A stretch of DNA of 58,649 nt, from contig NZ_JAKGAS010000017.1 of assembly GCF_021532655.1 (NCBI RefSeq), positions 1 to 58,649 on the forward strand, written 5' to 3'. Every line of letters starts with the position of its first letter. Within the stretch, counting starts at the first letter, position 1. This document shows positions 18,405 to 27,386 of this stretch, in pieces. Made by a program: the position numbers and the translations under genes. A model generated the notes under the pieces. The model was not told the DNA's origin and did no database searches. It worked only from the letters and a program-made list of their open reading frames with translations. The DNA comes from Paraglaciecola algarum. GTDB lineage: Bacteria; Pseudomonadota; Gammaproteobacteria; Enterobacterales; Alteromonadaceae.

Positions 18405-19442
18405 CCACTTCCCTTGGTTAGTGGGCACAAAGAAAGGGTGAGACAGCCAATAATATCTGCCTTTTAGTTGTTTACTGGGGACTGTACAGTTCACTTTATG
18501 TCTGCCGGGTTTCGCCTTAATATCTACCTTAATTGACATCAAACCATCAGATAATTTGTGTGGTATTTTATCGCCACTTTTAAAACAAGCGACTTGTGAT
18601 GGATTAATGTCGTCACTGTTTATTTGGAAAGTTAAATCGACTTGTTTAATCGAAGAAGCCAATTCAGGCTCTTGTGGCAGTACTTTACTGACTGGCATGG
18701 CTAAACTATTTAACTTCACCTTTAACGTATTTATGTTGCTATAAATACCTGCAGCAGGAAATCTAGGTAAAGCCGAAAAATCACTGTGTGAGGCTATAGC
18801 TCCACTATGTTGGGCAAAACTTACATAGCCCAGTTGGGTTAATTGTTGCTTGAAGGCTTGGTTAAATTCACCGTATGGATAGGCGAAATATTTTAAGCTA
18901 TATCCGAGTTTTTCAGTGAGCAGTTGTTCTGCTTCAGTTACATTCTTGGTTACTCTTGATAACCAATCTTGTTTTGATTCATTTGTTTGTTTTTGTAGGG
19001 AGTGTAAGTGGGCATTTCCATGATTAGCAAAACTGACATTCTGTTTTTGTAGCTGCTTGACTTGCTGCCAAGTTAATTGGGAATTTAGCGTGTCTATTAA
19101 TGCTGGGTTGATAAAAATGGTGTAGTGAAAGCCAAATTTCTGCAATATGGGGTGAGCATTCTGATGAATGTTTTGATAGCCATCATCAAAGGTAATCACC
19201 ACAGTTTTATCTGGTAGCGCTTGCTGGTTTTGTAATTTTTCAATCACAGTTTTTAGCGGTAACACAGTGTGATTATCAGCTAAATATTGCATATGTTGTT
19301 CAAATATCCGCGGAGATACTGAGGTAGAGTTAGGCGTGTCTTCACTCACATGGTGATATACTAAGATAACTGCATTGTCACTCGCTTGAGTATTGGTTGT
19401 TGATACTAGGTAGGCTAAAGTCAGTACAATAAATTTCCACAT
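18396..19442 (-). CDS. Secreted polysaccharide deacetylase family protein
   Basis: The 348-residue protein has a signal peptide (residues 1-20) and a NodB-homology carbohydrate esterase family 4 domain. Motif 1 is TFDDGY, motif 2 is the zinc ligand pair in NHGNAHLH, and YAYPYGEF-type residues follow. The HHVSEDTP start of the domain resembles PgaB-like enzymes that de-N-acetylate surface polysaccharides. The last 100 residues form a separate beta-rich domain, possibly carbohydrate-binding. No polysaccharide synthase is adjacent, so the substrate is unknown. Confidence 0.88.
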   Translation of the reverse strand: MWKFIVLTLAYLVSTTNTQASDNAVILVYHHVSEDTPNSTSVSPRIFEQHMQYLADNHTVLPLKTVIEKLQNQQALPDKTVVITFDDGYQNIHQNAHPILQKFGFHYTIFINPALIDTLNSQLTWQQVKQLQKQNVSFANHGNAHLHSLQKQTNESKQDWLSRVTKNVTEAEQLLTEKLGYSLKYFAYPYGEFNQAFKQQLTQLGYVSFAQHSGAIASHSDFSALPRFPAAGIYSNINTLKVKLNSLAMPVSKVLPQEPELASSIKQVDLTFQINSDDINPSQVACFKSGDKIPHKLSDGLMSIKVDIKAKPGRHKVNCTVPSKQLKGRYYWLSHPFFVPTNQGKWLD

Positions 19443-19477
19443 TGTTATTAATCAGTCTGTTCACAAATGATAGTTAG

Positions 19478-20815
19478 ATGACCCATAGTCGTATTTTATT
19501 AAATTTTTTTCAAACAAGTTTGCATAAAAAAATTCTGCTCATTGCCCTGCCAATGATTTTGAGTAATGTCACCACGCCCTTAATGGGATTGGTAGACACT
19601 GCCGTGCTTGGCCATATGGATGGAGCGCATTATTTAGCTGGGGCATCGATTGCTGCTTTAGTGATCACGCAAGTTTATTGGGTGTGTGGATTTTTACGCA
19701 TGACCTCAACGGGTTTAAGTGCGCAAGCCAAAGGCAGTAATCAAGCCGATGAAAATAACAAAAGTTTATTTCAGGGCATATTGATTGGTTTTGTCTTGGC
19801 CGGGATTATTTTACTGTTTAGCTCACAAATTTTAAGTGCGGGGATCTACTTTGCACAAACGAGTAGTCAGATTGAAACTATCATGTCTGAATACTTTAGT
19901 GTTCGTATTTGGGGCGCGCCTGCTGCCATGGCTAACTTAGCCATTATCGGCTGGTTAATTGGCCAACAAGCGGCTAAAAAAGTGTTAGTGATTCAGATCT
20001 GCGGCAATTTATTAAATGTGGTTTTGAATTTTTGGTTTGTTTTAGGCTTAGGTCTAGAAGTGTATGGCGTTGCTTTAGCAACTGTAATATCTGAATATTT
20101 TATATTTGTGACTAGTTTGCTCGTGGCTTTGCAGGTACTGGGTAAACCTATGCTTAAAAAACAGTGGTTTTCCTTGGCAAACTTAACCCCTTTGTTTTCA
20201 TTAAACGCTAATACTTTTATCAGAAACTTAGTGCTGCAAGCCTGTATCGCATTTTTGATATTTAGTGGCGTAGGTTTTGGCACCCAAGCTGCGGCAATTA
20301 ACGCCATTATCATGCAATTTTTTACTTTAATCGCATTGGGGCTCGATGGCGTAGCGTTCGCTGCTGAAGCTTTAGTAGGAGAACATAAAGGTAAAAAAGA
20401 CCATGACGGAGTAGTACAGGCAAGCTTACACGGACTTGTTTGGTCAACATTATTAGCGGTAGCTTACAGTTTAGTTTTTTATTGTTGGGGAATGGAGATC
20501 ACTGGGTTAATAACCGATCAAACCAGCCTGCAATTAGCAATGCAAGATTATATGCTGTACGTGATTTTGCTGCCCATTATTGCCCATTGGTGCTTTTATT
20601 TTGATGGCATATTTGTGGGCTTAACTCGGGCCAAGGCCATGCGAAATAGCATGATATTTAGTGGACTTATTATTTATTTTCCAAGCTTTTGGCTATTTTC
20701 AGATCACCAAAATCAAGGGTTGTGGATAGCCATGTTGTTATTTATGTTGTCGCGAGGTGTGACTTTAGGCGGCTATTTTAGTCATCTTTGTCAAAAGAGG
20801 CTGGTGGCCGTTTAA
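19478..20815 (+). CDS. dinF: DinF-subfamily MATE efflux transporter
   Basis: This 445-residue, 12-helix MATE exporter has the N-terminal pattern IALPMILSNVTTPLMGLVDTAVLGH and the LRMTSTGLSAQA segment, both typical of DinF. Such proteins extrude cationic or organic toxic compounds with Na+ or H+. In E. coli dinF is cotranscribed with lexA and SOS-induced. Here it stands alone, about 10.5 kb from lexA, and I find no LexA operator in the 35-base gap before it. The 3' end overlaps a small convergent gene by 38 bases. Confidence 0.87.
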   Translation: MTHSRILLNFFQTSLHKKILLIALPMILSNVTTPLMGLVDTAVLGHMDGAHYLAGASIAALVITQVYWVCGFLRMTSTGLSAQAKGSNQADENNKSLFQGILIGFVLAGIILLFSSQILSAGIYFAQTSSQIETIMSEYFSVRIWGAPAAMANLAIIGWLIGQQAAKKVLVIQICGNLLNVVLNFWFVLGLGLEVYGVALATVISEYFIFVTSLLVALQVLGKPMLKKQWFSLANLTPLFSLNANTFIRNLVLQACIAFLIFSGVGFGTQAAAINAIIMQFFTLIALGLDGVAFAAEALVGEHKGKKDHDGVVQASLHGLVWSTLLAVAYSLVFYCWGMEITGLITDQTSLQLAMQDYMLYVILLPIIAHWCFYFDGIFVGLTRAKAMRNSMIFSGLIIYFPSFWLFSDHQNQGLWIAMLLFMLSRGVTLGGYFSHLCQKRLVAV

Positions 20816-21041
20816 AACCGGCTGTCATGCGGTGAGCTAAAATCCCAAAATAACCTATTGCTGCGGGTATTAGACCGATAACTAATAACAATAATCCAGG
20901 GATCTGTAACCAAAACCAATATTGGGCGCCTAATAAAATTAACACGGCGCCTACACCAAAAATTCCTAAGCCTAGGGTAAATCTTCGCCAGCTTTGATTT
21001 GGATTGTCAGCTAAGCGCTTAAACCAGTTTTGCTTTGGCAC
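20778..21041 (-). CDS. Small two-helix membrane protein
   Basis: The 87-residue protein has a basic N-terminus (WFKRLADNPNQSWRRF), two hydrophobic helices with Gly-rich faces (about 22-43 and 48-70) and an acidic tail. Similar small proteins are annotated as hypothetical in Alteromonadales next to nfuA. I do not recognise a function. The start is GTG. Its end overlaps dinF by 38 bases in antiparallel orientation, and it lies 16 bases after nfuA, so it is probably cotranscribed with nfuA. Confidence 0.65.
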   Translation of the reverse strand: MPKQNWFKRLADNPNQSWRRFTLGLGIFGVGAVLILLGAQYWFWLQIPGLLLLVIGLIPAAIGYFGILAHRMTAGFKRPPASFDKDD

Positions 21042-21057
21042 TAAATTAACTTAAGTT

Positions 21058-21636
21058 TTAGTAGTAAGAGTGTTCGCCTGCTTCATGTTCTGTGGCGTCT
21101 TTAACACCCGTTAATTCATCGGCAAACTGTTCTAACATTTGTTTTTCAATACCGTCTTTCAAGGTTAAGTCGACCTGAGAACATCCGTTACAACCACCGG
21201 CAAATTGTAAAACCGCAACTTTTTCTTTAGTGATTTCCACTAACATCACTTTACCGCCATGACTGGCTAACTGAGGATTAATTTCAGCTTCAATCATATA
21301 ACTCACACGTTCAGCTAATGGTGCATCAGAGTCCACTTTACGAGCCTTAGCATTGGGGGCTTTTAAAGTGAGTTGTGAGCCCATTTGGTCGGTGACAAAA
21401 TCTATTTCAGCTTCTTCTAAAAAAGGCGCGCTTTCTAAGTCAATTACTGCATTAAAACCATTAAATTCTAATACAGTATCGCTGTCTTCTACGGCATCTG
21501 CTGGGCAATAGGAAACGCCACACTCAGCGCTAGGTGTGCCTGGATTCACAACAAACACGCGAATACTGGTATTAGCGTCTTGGTTTTCTAATAGTTTTCC
21601 GAAATGGGTTTCTGCAGTTTCTGAAATTGAAATCAT
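21058..21636 (-). CDS. nfuA: Iron-sulfur cluster carrier protein NfuA
   Basis: NfuA, 192 residues, carries [4Fe-4S] clusters to apo-proteins. It has a degenerate A-type N-terminal domain (residues about 1-95) and a C-terminal Nfu domain with the cluster-ligating CNGC at C149-C152. Length and domain order match E. coli NfuA. The upstream comF gene is on the same strand and bioH is divergent, which is the enterobacterial arrangement. Confidence 0.96.
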   Translation of the reverse strand: MISISETAETHFGKLLENQDANTSIRVFVVNPGTPSAECGVSYCPADAVEDSDTVLEFNGFNAVIDLESAPFLEEAEIDFVTDQMGSQLTLKAPNAKARKVDSDAPLAERVSYMIEAEINPQLASHGGKVMLVEITKEKVAVLQFAGGCNGCSQVDLTLKDGIEKQMLEQFADELTGVKDATEHEAGEHSYY

Positions 21637-21774
21637 GGGATATACCTAAATTTTATTACTAGGCATAGAATAACAAAATTACTTGACTAAAACACTCAAG
21701 TAATCGTTTTTGCTTATGATTATTTTGACTATGAGGTATTAGCAAATTGCTAGGAAAGATTAACAGCCCATAAA

Positions 21775-22509
21775 TTATCTTTGTAAGGTGATGCATATAC
21801 TCCAAACATCGATCCTCAGTTTGGGATTGGCTTTGTGCAGTAAATTGTAAGCGCTGTTGATTGTGGTGCCCGTAGTGACTACATCGTCAAACAATGCAAT
21901 ATGTTGATATTCAATCAATTGCTCTAGTGCTGTGGGAGGTATGCAAAAAGCGTTGCGTAAATTCCTTTTACGGGCCACTGCTGTTAAGTCTGTTTGTTGG
22001 CGAGTTGATTTAACGCGATTCAACAGGTTAGTGTTCATGGGAATATTTGATAACTGACTAATATGCTTAGCTAACTCAATACTTTGATTAAACTTACGAG
22101 TCAGAAACCGATTTTTGTGCAGTGGAATGGGCACAATAAACTGAGGTTTATCGTCTCCCGTGGCTAAACAATTTTTTACGAATAAACGCGCTAGCGCATG
22201 AGCATGAGGGAACTTTGCTGAAAACTTAAGTCCAGTAAGTAATTTAGAGATAGGCCATTGGTAATCAGATAAGGCTAGTATGTGAGGAAAAGATACCTTT
22301 TTGAGTCCTTTTTGAATATTAGGACAATGCATTAAATTGTATTCGAATTGCTGGCAATTGAATAAATCCAAGTCAGACTGGCAATAAGCACAAATGGCAT
22401 TGATGCTTTCTTGCCTGCAAATTAAACAGTTTTGTGAAAATAACGAGTTCAACTTTGTATCTTCCTTGTACCTATTCTTAACTTGATTAAAATAGCCATC
22501 CATTTTCAT
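21775..22509 (-). CDS. comF: ComF family phosphoribosyltransferase-like protein
   Basis: This 244-residue ComF/GntX homologue has an N-terminal zinc-ribbon with two Cys pairs (CLIC and CAYC, around residues 28-45). A phosphoribosyltransferase domain follows with the PRPP-binding loop LFDDVVTTGTT near residue 210. In competent bacteria ComF takes part in DNA uptake; the role of this branch is less clear. It is divergent from bioH with 19 bases between the starts. Confidence 0.9.
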   Translation of the reverse strand: MKMDGYFNQVKNRYKEDTKLNSLFSQNCLICRQESINAICAYCQSDLDLFNCQQFEYNLMHCPNIQKGLKKVSFPHILALSDYQWPISKLLTGLKFSAKFPHAHALARLFVKNCLATGDDKPQFIVPIPLHKNRFLTRKFNQSIELAKHISQLSNIPMNTNLLNRVKSTRQQTDLTAVARKRNLRNAFCIPPTALEQLIEYQHIALFDDVVTTGTTINSAYNLLHKANPKLRIDVWSICITLQR

Positions 22510-22528
22510 TAAGTAAGTCTAGTTCTAA

Positions 22529-23299
22529 ATGTCATTAAACTTAAAATATTCCACAGTTGGTCAAGGTGAACATTTAGTATTTCTGCATGGCTGGGGTGTC
22601 AACAGTGGTGTTTGGTCGTCGTTAGTTCCTCTGCTTGAAAAAGACTACACTATCACTTGTATTGATTTACCTGGGTTTGGGCAAAACCACGATCAACTAC
22701 CAAGTGTTTATGATTTAGACAATATTGGAAAATGTGTTGCTGATGTATTACCGGAAAAATGTCGTTTAATTGGTTGGTCATTGGGTGGTTTGGTTGCTCA
22801 GCAAATAGCCTTAACTTGTCCTGAAAAATTACAGCAATTGGTGTTGATTTGTTCTAGTCCTAAATTTTCTAAAAGTCAGGATTGGCCAGGCATACAACCA
22901 CAGGTTTTAGAAGCTTTTACTCAACAACTAAAACATGATTTTTCAAAAACATTAGAGCGTTTTTTAGCAATTCAAGCTATGGGTAGCAACACAGCTAGAC
23001 AAGACGTAAAGACAATGAAACAGGCTATTGAGGCTTATCCTCAACCTTCTGTGATTGCCTTAGAGCATGGTTTAAATTTATTACATGATTGTGATTTACG
23101 GGCTGAATTGGCCAACTTGTTAGTACCTTGTCATGGGTTTTTAGGACGGTTAGATAGTTTAGTGCCAGCTGAAATTGGCGCCTCATTGGAGCGTTTTTCT
23201 TCCCGTATTACTACCCAAACCTTATCAAAAGCATCACATGCACCTTTTATATCCCACACGTCTGAATTTGCCGAGCAGTTAAAAACAATCTTAAATTGA
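22529..23299 (+). CDS. bioH: Pimeloyl-ACP methyl ester carboxylesterase
   Basis: BioH, 256 residues, cleaves the methyl ester of pimeloyl-ACP to end the elongation phase of biotin precursor synthesis. It is an alpha/beta hydrolase with the nucleophile elbow GWSLGG (Ser84). The catalytic Asp lies in GFLGRLDSLVP (about 207) and the His in KASHAPF (about 235), matching the E. coli spacing. The genome position beside comF/nfuA supports the call. Confidence 0.94.
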   Translation: MSLNLKYSTVGQGEHLVFLHGWGVNSGVWSSLVPLLEKDYTITCIDLPGFGQNHDQLPSVYDLDNIGKCVADVLPEKCRLIGWSLGGLVAQQIALTCPEKLQQLVLICSSPKFSKSQDWPGIQPQVLEAFTQQLKHDFSKTLERFLAIQAMGSNTARQDVKTMKQAIEAYPQPSVIALEHGLNLLHDCDLRAELANLLVPCHGFLGRLDSLVPAEIGASLERFSSRITTQTLSKASHAPFISHTSEFAEQLKTILN

Positions 23300-23417
23300 G
23301 CTAAATTTTATATACCTGAGTACGCTCTGGTATAAACAAAAATGCCTCTAAACCTTTAAAAAATGTCCGTTTTGGTTAATAATTGTACATGAGGGTAGTA
23401 AAGTAGTAGAGGTTATA

Positions 23418-23741
23418 ATGAACATCAATCACAATATTAATTCTGCGATTGTTAGTGGTACTTTGGGTATCCAGCGAGCAGAAGATAACATATCACAGCA
23501 TTCAGCTAATTTGGCTAGCTTGTCTATTCGTACACCTGTATCTGATGATCCTCAAGAAGTATTGGCTAATGCCAGCCTCAATCAGTTGAATGTCATTAAA
23601 CAAACTTTGCCTCAGTCAGTGCCAAATATTACCTCCGACTTGGTTGGTTTGTCTGTTAATAGCACTAACGCACAAGCATCTGCTAAGGTAGTTGATGTGG
23701 CTGGTGATACTATCGGTACTATTTTGGATATCTTGGCTTAG
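23418..23741 (+). CDS. Small protein resembling the N-terminus of flagellar rod/hook proteins
   Basis: The 107-residue protein opens with a pattern like INSAIVSGTLGIQRAEDNISQHSANLASLS, in which the SGxxGIxxAxxNIxxxxxNLA spacing resembles the N-terminal helix of flagellar rod and hook proteins. The remainder is Asn/Ser/Val rich with a second amphipathic helix at the end (ASAKVVDVAGDTIGTIL). It lacks the large middle domain of real hook proteins. GAGG lies 6 nt before the ATG. The next gene begins 5 bases after its stop, so the two form a transcription unit. Function is unknown. Confidence 0.6.
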   Translation: MNINHNINSAIVSGTLGIQRAEDNISQHSANLASLSIRTPVSDDPQEVLANASLNQLNVIKQTLPQSVPNITSDLVGLSVNSTNAQASAKVVDVAGDTIGTILDILA

Positions 23742-23746
23742 CTGTC

Positions 23747-24694
23747 ATGAATGTTATTCCTCCGGTGCCTACTCCTGTCGTATTTAATACGGGAACTGTT
23801 AATACAGAATCCGTAAAACGCGACAATACCCAGCGCGAAACTATTCCAGCTCTTTCTGGAAATGAAAGTTCTAGTGCTGAAAAAGGTGTGGGTTCGGAAT
23901 CTGATAAAGTCAAAACCCCCGGTCAAAATCAGCAGCCAGCTACATACGAAAAACCAAACGTACAAAATAACCAAACCGTTAATAGCCAATCCAATCCTGA
24001 AAAAGATAACGCTGAAGACCAAAGTGCAGGTAAAGAAGAGGCTGAAGAGCGTCAAAAAGAACAACAAGCGCAGCAACAGCAGCAAGCTGAAAAGAAACAA
24101 ATAACAGAGTTAAAACAAAGGGATTTAGAAGTACGATCTCATGAGCAAGCTCATGCAGCGGTAGGCGGATCTTATGCAAGTTCACCTCAGTATCAATATG
24201 AAAAAGGGCCTGATGGCCGTCGTTACGCAGTTGGTGGTGAAGTTTCAATAGATGTCTCGAAGGAAGCGACGCCTGAGGAAACTATTCGTAAAGCCCAACG
24301 AGTAAAAGCTGCTGCTTTAGCGCCAGCAGAGCCTTCTCCGCAAGATTTACGAGTCGCCAATGAAGCTATGCAGTTAGCTGCAGAAGCCCGCAGAGAAATA
24401 GCTCGTGAGCAGGCCGAAAAAGCTCGAGAAGCCTTTAGAAAGGCTGTGGGTAGAGAAGAATCAAAACCGAATCAACTTAATCTAGATCTTGATGATTTTA
24501 TTACTGGTACTGACTTTAATTCAGTGCCTCGACGATTAGATGATTCTGAAGATGTTAGGGCAGAAGAAAGTGCCGCGGTAAGCCAAGCTGCTCAAACTCG
24601 AGATTTAGAGATATCTAACAGAGTAGCGGTGATTGAAAGTTTCTATCAAAAAGTCGGAAACCCTGATGAAGGTAGACTTGATTTAACAGCTTGA
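23747..24694 (+). CDS. SprA-related putative metalloprotease (CJM1_0395 type)
   Basis: The 315-residue protein has a long low-complexity N-terminus rich in Asn, Gln, Pro and Glu, with a Gln/Glu run around residues 100-118. A conserved domain then begins at LKQRDLEVRSHEQAHAAVGG. The HEQAH motif (132-136) fits an HExxH zinc-protease signature, and the segment YAVGGEVSIDVS matches the SprA-related family (PF12118). A helical Ala/Glu-rich region follows (about 175-245). Proteolytic activity is not demonstrated for this family. No signal peptide is evident. A strong terminator follows 39 bases after the stop. Confidence 0.8.
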   Translation: MNVIPPVPTPVVFNTGTVNTESVKRDNTQRETIPALSGNESSSAEKGVGSESDKVKTPGQNQQPATYEKPNVQNNQTVNSQSNPEKDNAEDQSAGKEEAEERQKEQQAQQQQQAEKKQITELKQRDLEVRSHEQAHAAVGGSYASSPQYQYEKGPDGRRYAVGGEVSIDVSKEATPEETIRKAQRVKAAALAPAEPSPQDLRVANEAMQLAAEARREIAREQAEKAREAFRKAVGREESKPNQLNLDLDDFITGTDFNSVPRRLDDSEDVRAEESAAVSQAAQTRDLEISNRVAVIESFYQKVGNPDEGRLDLTA

Positions 24695-24731
24695 TTTACT
24701 AATTTATTTACAACAGTACTTTTAATTAACT

Positions 24732-24756
24732 AGGCCCTCAAGTGAGGGCCTTTTTA
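24732..24756 (+). terminator. Terminator after the SprA-like gene
   Basis: AGGCCCTC / GAGGGCCT forms an 8 bp stem with a 4-nt loop (AAGT), followed by TTTTAG. It lies between convergent genes. Confidence 0.85.
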
Positions 24757-24787
24757 GTATTTATAGAAAGTGATTATTAAGACGCTG

Positions 24788-27106
24788 CTATTTTTTTGCT
24801 TTAGCAAAGGCATCAGCGAAGGCATTGCCCATCATTTGATTAGTTTGTTTGGGCGCTGAACTTCGATTATGTTGTTTAGCTTGTTGTGTACGCTCTTTTT
24901 TATGTTCAACACGTGCTTTTGTTTTGTTATTCGCACTTTGGTTAGGACTGTCGCCTAAACGCATGGTAAAAGATACCCGTTTTCTAGGCGCATCGACTTC
25001 CATCACTTTGACTTTTACTATGTCGCCAGCTTTTACTATTTCTCTCGGATCAGAAATAAACTTATCTGTCATAGCACTAATATGTACGAGTCCATCTTGA
25101 TGTACGCCCACGTCTACAAAAGCACCAAAATTAGCTACGTTACTTACTACGCCTTCTAAGATCATGCCTACTTTTAAATCACTTAAAGATTGCACATCTT
25201 CTTTGAAGTTAGCAGTTTTAAACTCTGGTCGAGGATCTCGGCCAGGTTTATCCAGCTCGCTAATAATGTCGCATACAGTGGGTAGACCAAACTGTTCAGT
25301 AACAAAGTCATCTGGTTTTAATTGTTTTAATATTTCACTATTACCCACAATATCGTTTACTGCCAGTTCTGATTTTTTTATTATGGAGTTTACCACTGGG
25401 TAAGCTTCTGGATGCACAGCTGAAGCGTCTAGTGGGTTTTCACCGTCCATTATTCTTAAAAAACCAGCGGCTTGTTCAAAGGCTTTTGGCCCTAAACGTT
25501 CCACTTCTTTCAAGGTTTTACGACTAGAAAATGCGCCGTTTTTGTCTCTAAAGTTGACAATGTTATTGGCGAGTGTGCGATTTAAACCTGATACATGGCT
25601 AAGAAGTGCACTGGATGCAGTATTAATGTCGACACCCACCGCATTTACGCAGTCTTCTATAACTGCACTTAACGATTTGCCTAAGTTGCTTTGGCTCACA
25701 TCATGTTGGTATTGGCCCACACCAATAGCTTTAGGTTCGATTTTGACTAGTTCAGCTAAGGGATCTTGCAATCGTCTAGCAATTGATACTGCACCTCTAA
25801 GTGACACGTCCATATCTGGAAGTTCTTCAGATGCAAGTTCAGAAGCTGAATATACGGAGGCACCTGCTTCACTAACAACTATTTTTTTTAGGCTAAGCTC
25901 TGGGTTATTTTTAATTACTTCGCCGGCTAGTTTATCTGTTTCTCTGGAGCCAGTTCCGTTGCCAATACTGATAAGTTGGACTTTATGTTGTTTACATAAA
26001 GTCGCAATGGTGCGACTTGATTTGTCCCATTGATTTTGTGGTACATGAGGGAAAATAGTGCTCGTAGCCAGTACTTTGCCAGTGGCATCTACAATTGCCA
26101 CCTTAACTCCGGTACGTAACCCTGGATCTAAGCCCATGGTGACTTTAGGTCCGGCAGGAGCGGCCATTAATAAATCATTTAAATTTTTAGCAAAAACGTT
26201 AATTGCGTCTTGTTCTGCTTGTTCACGAATTGTACCAAACAATTCACTTTCCATATGTAAATGTATTTTTATGCGCCATGTCCATTGCACCACTGAGGCT
26301 AGCCATTTGTCTGCTGGTTTGTCATTAAAAGTTAAATTTAAGTGCTGGGCAATAATGTGTTCGCAGTAAGAGTTTCGATTGCCTTCTTCTTTTTCAGGGT
26401 CGGCATCTAGGCTCACCTGTAAAATATTTTCATTTCTACCACGAAACATAGCAAGTGCGCGGTGTGATGGTACTTTTTTTAATAACTCAGTATGGTCAAA
26501 GTAATCTTTAAACTTTTCACCTTCTTTTTCTTTGCCCGCTACAACTTGGCTTTTTATGTGGGCATTTTGATTTAGGTATTGGCGAATTTTTTGCAGTAAA
26601 TCAGCGTCCTCAGCGAATCGCTCCATTAAAATATATTTAGCACCATCTAACGCGGTTTTTGTATCGACGATTGATTCTGAAATAAAAGCATTTGCTTCAT
26701 GTTCAGGATCTAATTCAGGGTTATTGAACAATGCATCAGCTAACGGCTCTAAACCTGCTTCTATGGCAATTTGGCCTTTGGTTCTGCGTTTGGGTTTAAA
26801 GGGCAAATATATATCTTCAAGTTCAGTTTTATTATCTACCGCTAACAGGCGAGACTTTAATTCTGGGGTGAGTTTTTCTTGGTCTTGAATGGATTTAATA
26901 ATGACTTTTCTTCGATCTTCTAAATCGCGAAGGTAGGTTAAGCGTTGTTCAAGTTTCCTAAGTGAAACATCATCTAAACCGTCTGTTGCTTCTTTACGAT
27001 AACGAGCGATAAAAGGTACCGTTGAACCTTCATCTAAAAGAGTCACTGCTGCTTTAACTTGATGCGCTTTTACTTTTAATTCTTGCGCAATTGTTTCAAT
27101 GATCAT
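24788..27106 (-). CDS. tex: Tex family RNA-binding transcription accessory protein
   Basis: Tex (YhgF), 772 residues, is a nucleic-acid-binding factor related to eukaryotic Spt6. Domains in order are an N-terminal helical region, a YqgF/RNase H-like fold starting at MGLDPGLRTGVKVAIVD (about 325), helix-hairpin-helix segments (DINTASSALLSHVSGL and after, about 495-560) and a C-terminal S1 domain (VGMILEGVVSNVANFGAFVD, about 645-715). A basic, Gln/Asn-rich tail of about 50 residues follows. The plus-strand open frames across it are shadows. Confidence 0.95.
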   Translation of the reverse strand: MIIETIAQELKVKAHQVKAAVTLLDEGSTVPFIARYRKEATDGLDDVSLRKLEQRLTYLRDLEDRRKVIIKSIQDQEKLTPELKSRLLAVDNKTELEDIYLPFKPKRRTKGQIAIEAGLEPLADALFNNPELDPEHEANAFISESIVDTKTALDGAKYILMERFAEDADLLQKIRQYLNQNAHIKSQVVAGKEKEGEKFKDYFDHTELLKKVPSHRALAMFRGRNENILQVSLDADPEKEEGNRNSYCEHIIAQHLNLTFNDKPADKWLASVVQWTWRIKIHLHMESELFGTIREQAEQDAINVFAKNLNDLLMAAPAGPKVTMGLDPGLRTGVKVAIVDATGKVLATSTIFPHVPQNQWDKSSRTIATLCKQHKVQLISIGNGTGSRETDKLAGEVIKNNPELSLKKIVVSEAGASVYSASELASEELPDMDVSLRGAVSIARRLQDPLAELVKIEPKAIGVGQYQHDVSQSNLGKSLSAVIEDCVNAVGVDINTASSALLSHVSGLNRTLANNIVNFRDKNGAFSSRKTLKEVERLGPKAFEQAAGFLRIMDGENPLDASAVHPEAYPVVNSIIKKSELAVNDIVGNSEILKQLKPDDFVTEQFGLPTVCDIISELDKPGRDPRPEFKTANFKEDVQSLSDLKVGMILEGVVSNVANFGAFVDVGVHQDGLVHISAMTDKFISDPREIVKAGDIVKVKVMEVDAPRKRVSFTMRLGDSPNQSANNKTKARVEHKKERTQQAKQHNRSSAPKQTNQMMGNAFADAFAKAKK

Positions 27107-27386
27107 ATTCCCAAAAACCTATGGTATTACTTTTTAACTAGGCTTTGATATATGGGTACTAAGATTAAATTACCAGTGCCTAATTAACAAAACTCATAAT
27201 TAATTTTGCTAGGAGTGATGAGTTGCTAGTGGTTTCTCCGATCGTTAAACTTTGGTACTAGTTCAACTGCTTCATATCCAACTTACCTTAAACGTGTGGC
27301 AAAGCCTAAAAAGTATAGGAAATTTTAGCGTGTCATTTTAATAGATTTTGAAATTACAATTTGTGTATGTAGCTATTGGTATTAAT

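Noticed and set aside
19443..19477. Possible LexA box upstream of dinF
   Set aside because: No CTG-N10-CAG is present in this gap, so SOS control is not supported.
23738..24100. 120-codon minus-strand frame opposite the SprA-like gene, very Leu/Phe-rich
   Set aside because: The Phe/Leu runs are the reverse complement of the Glu/Lys-rich codons of the real gene; a low-complexity shadow.
25542..26033. 163-codon plus-strand frame inside tex
   Set aside because: It is antisense to the well-supported tex gene, has no ribosome-binding site and no recognisable domain; it is a codon-bias shadow.
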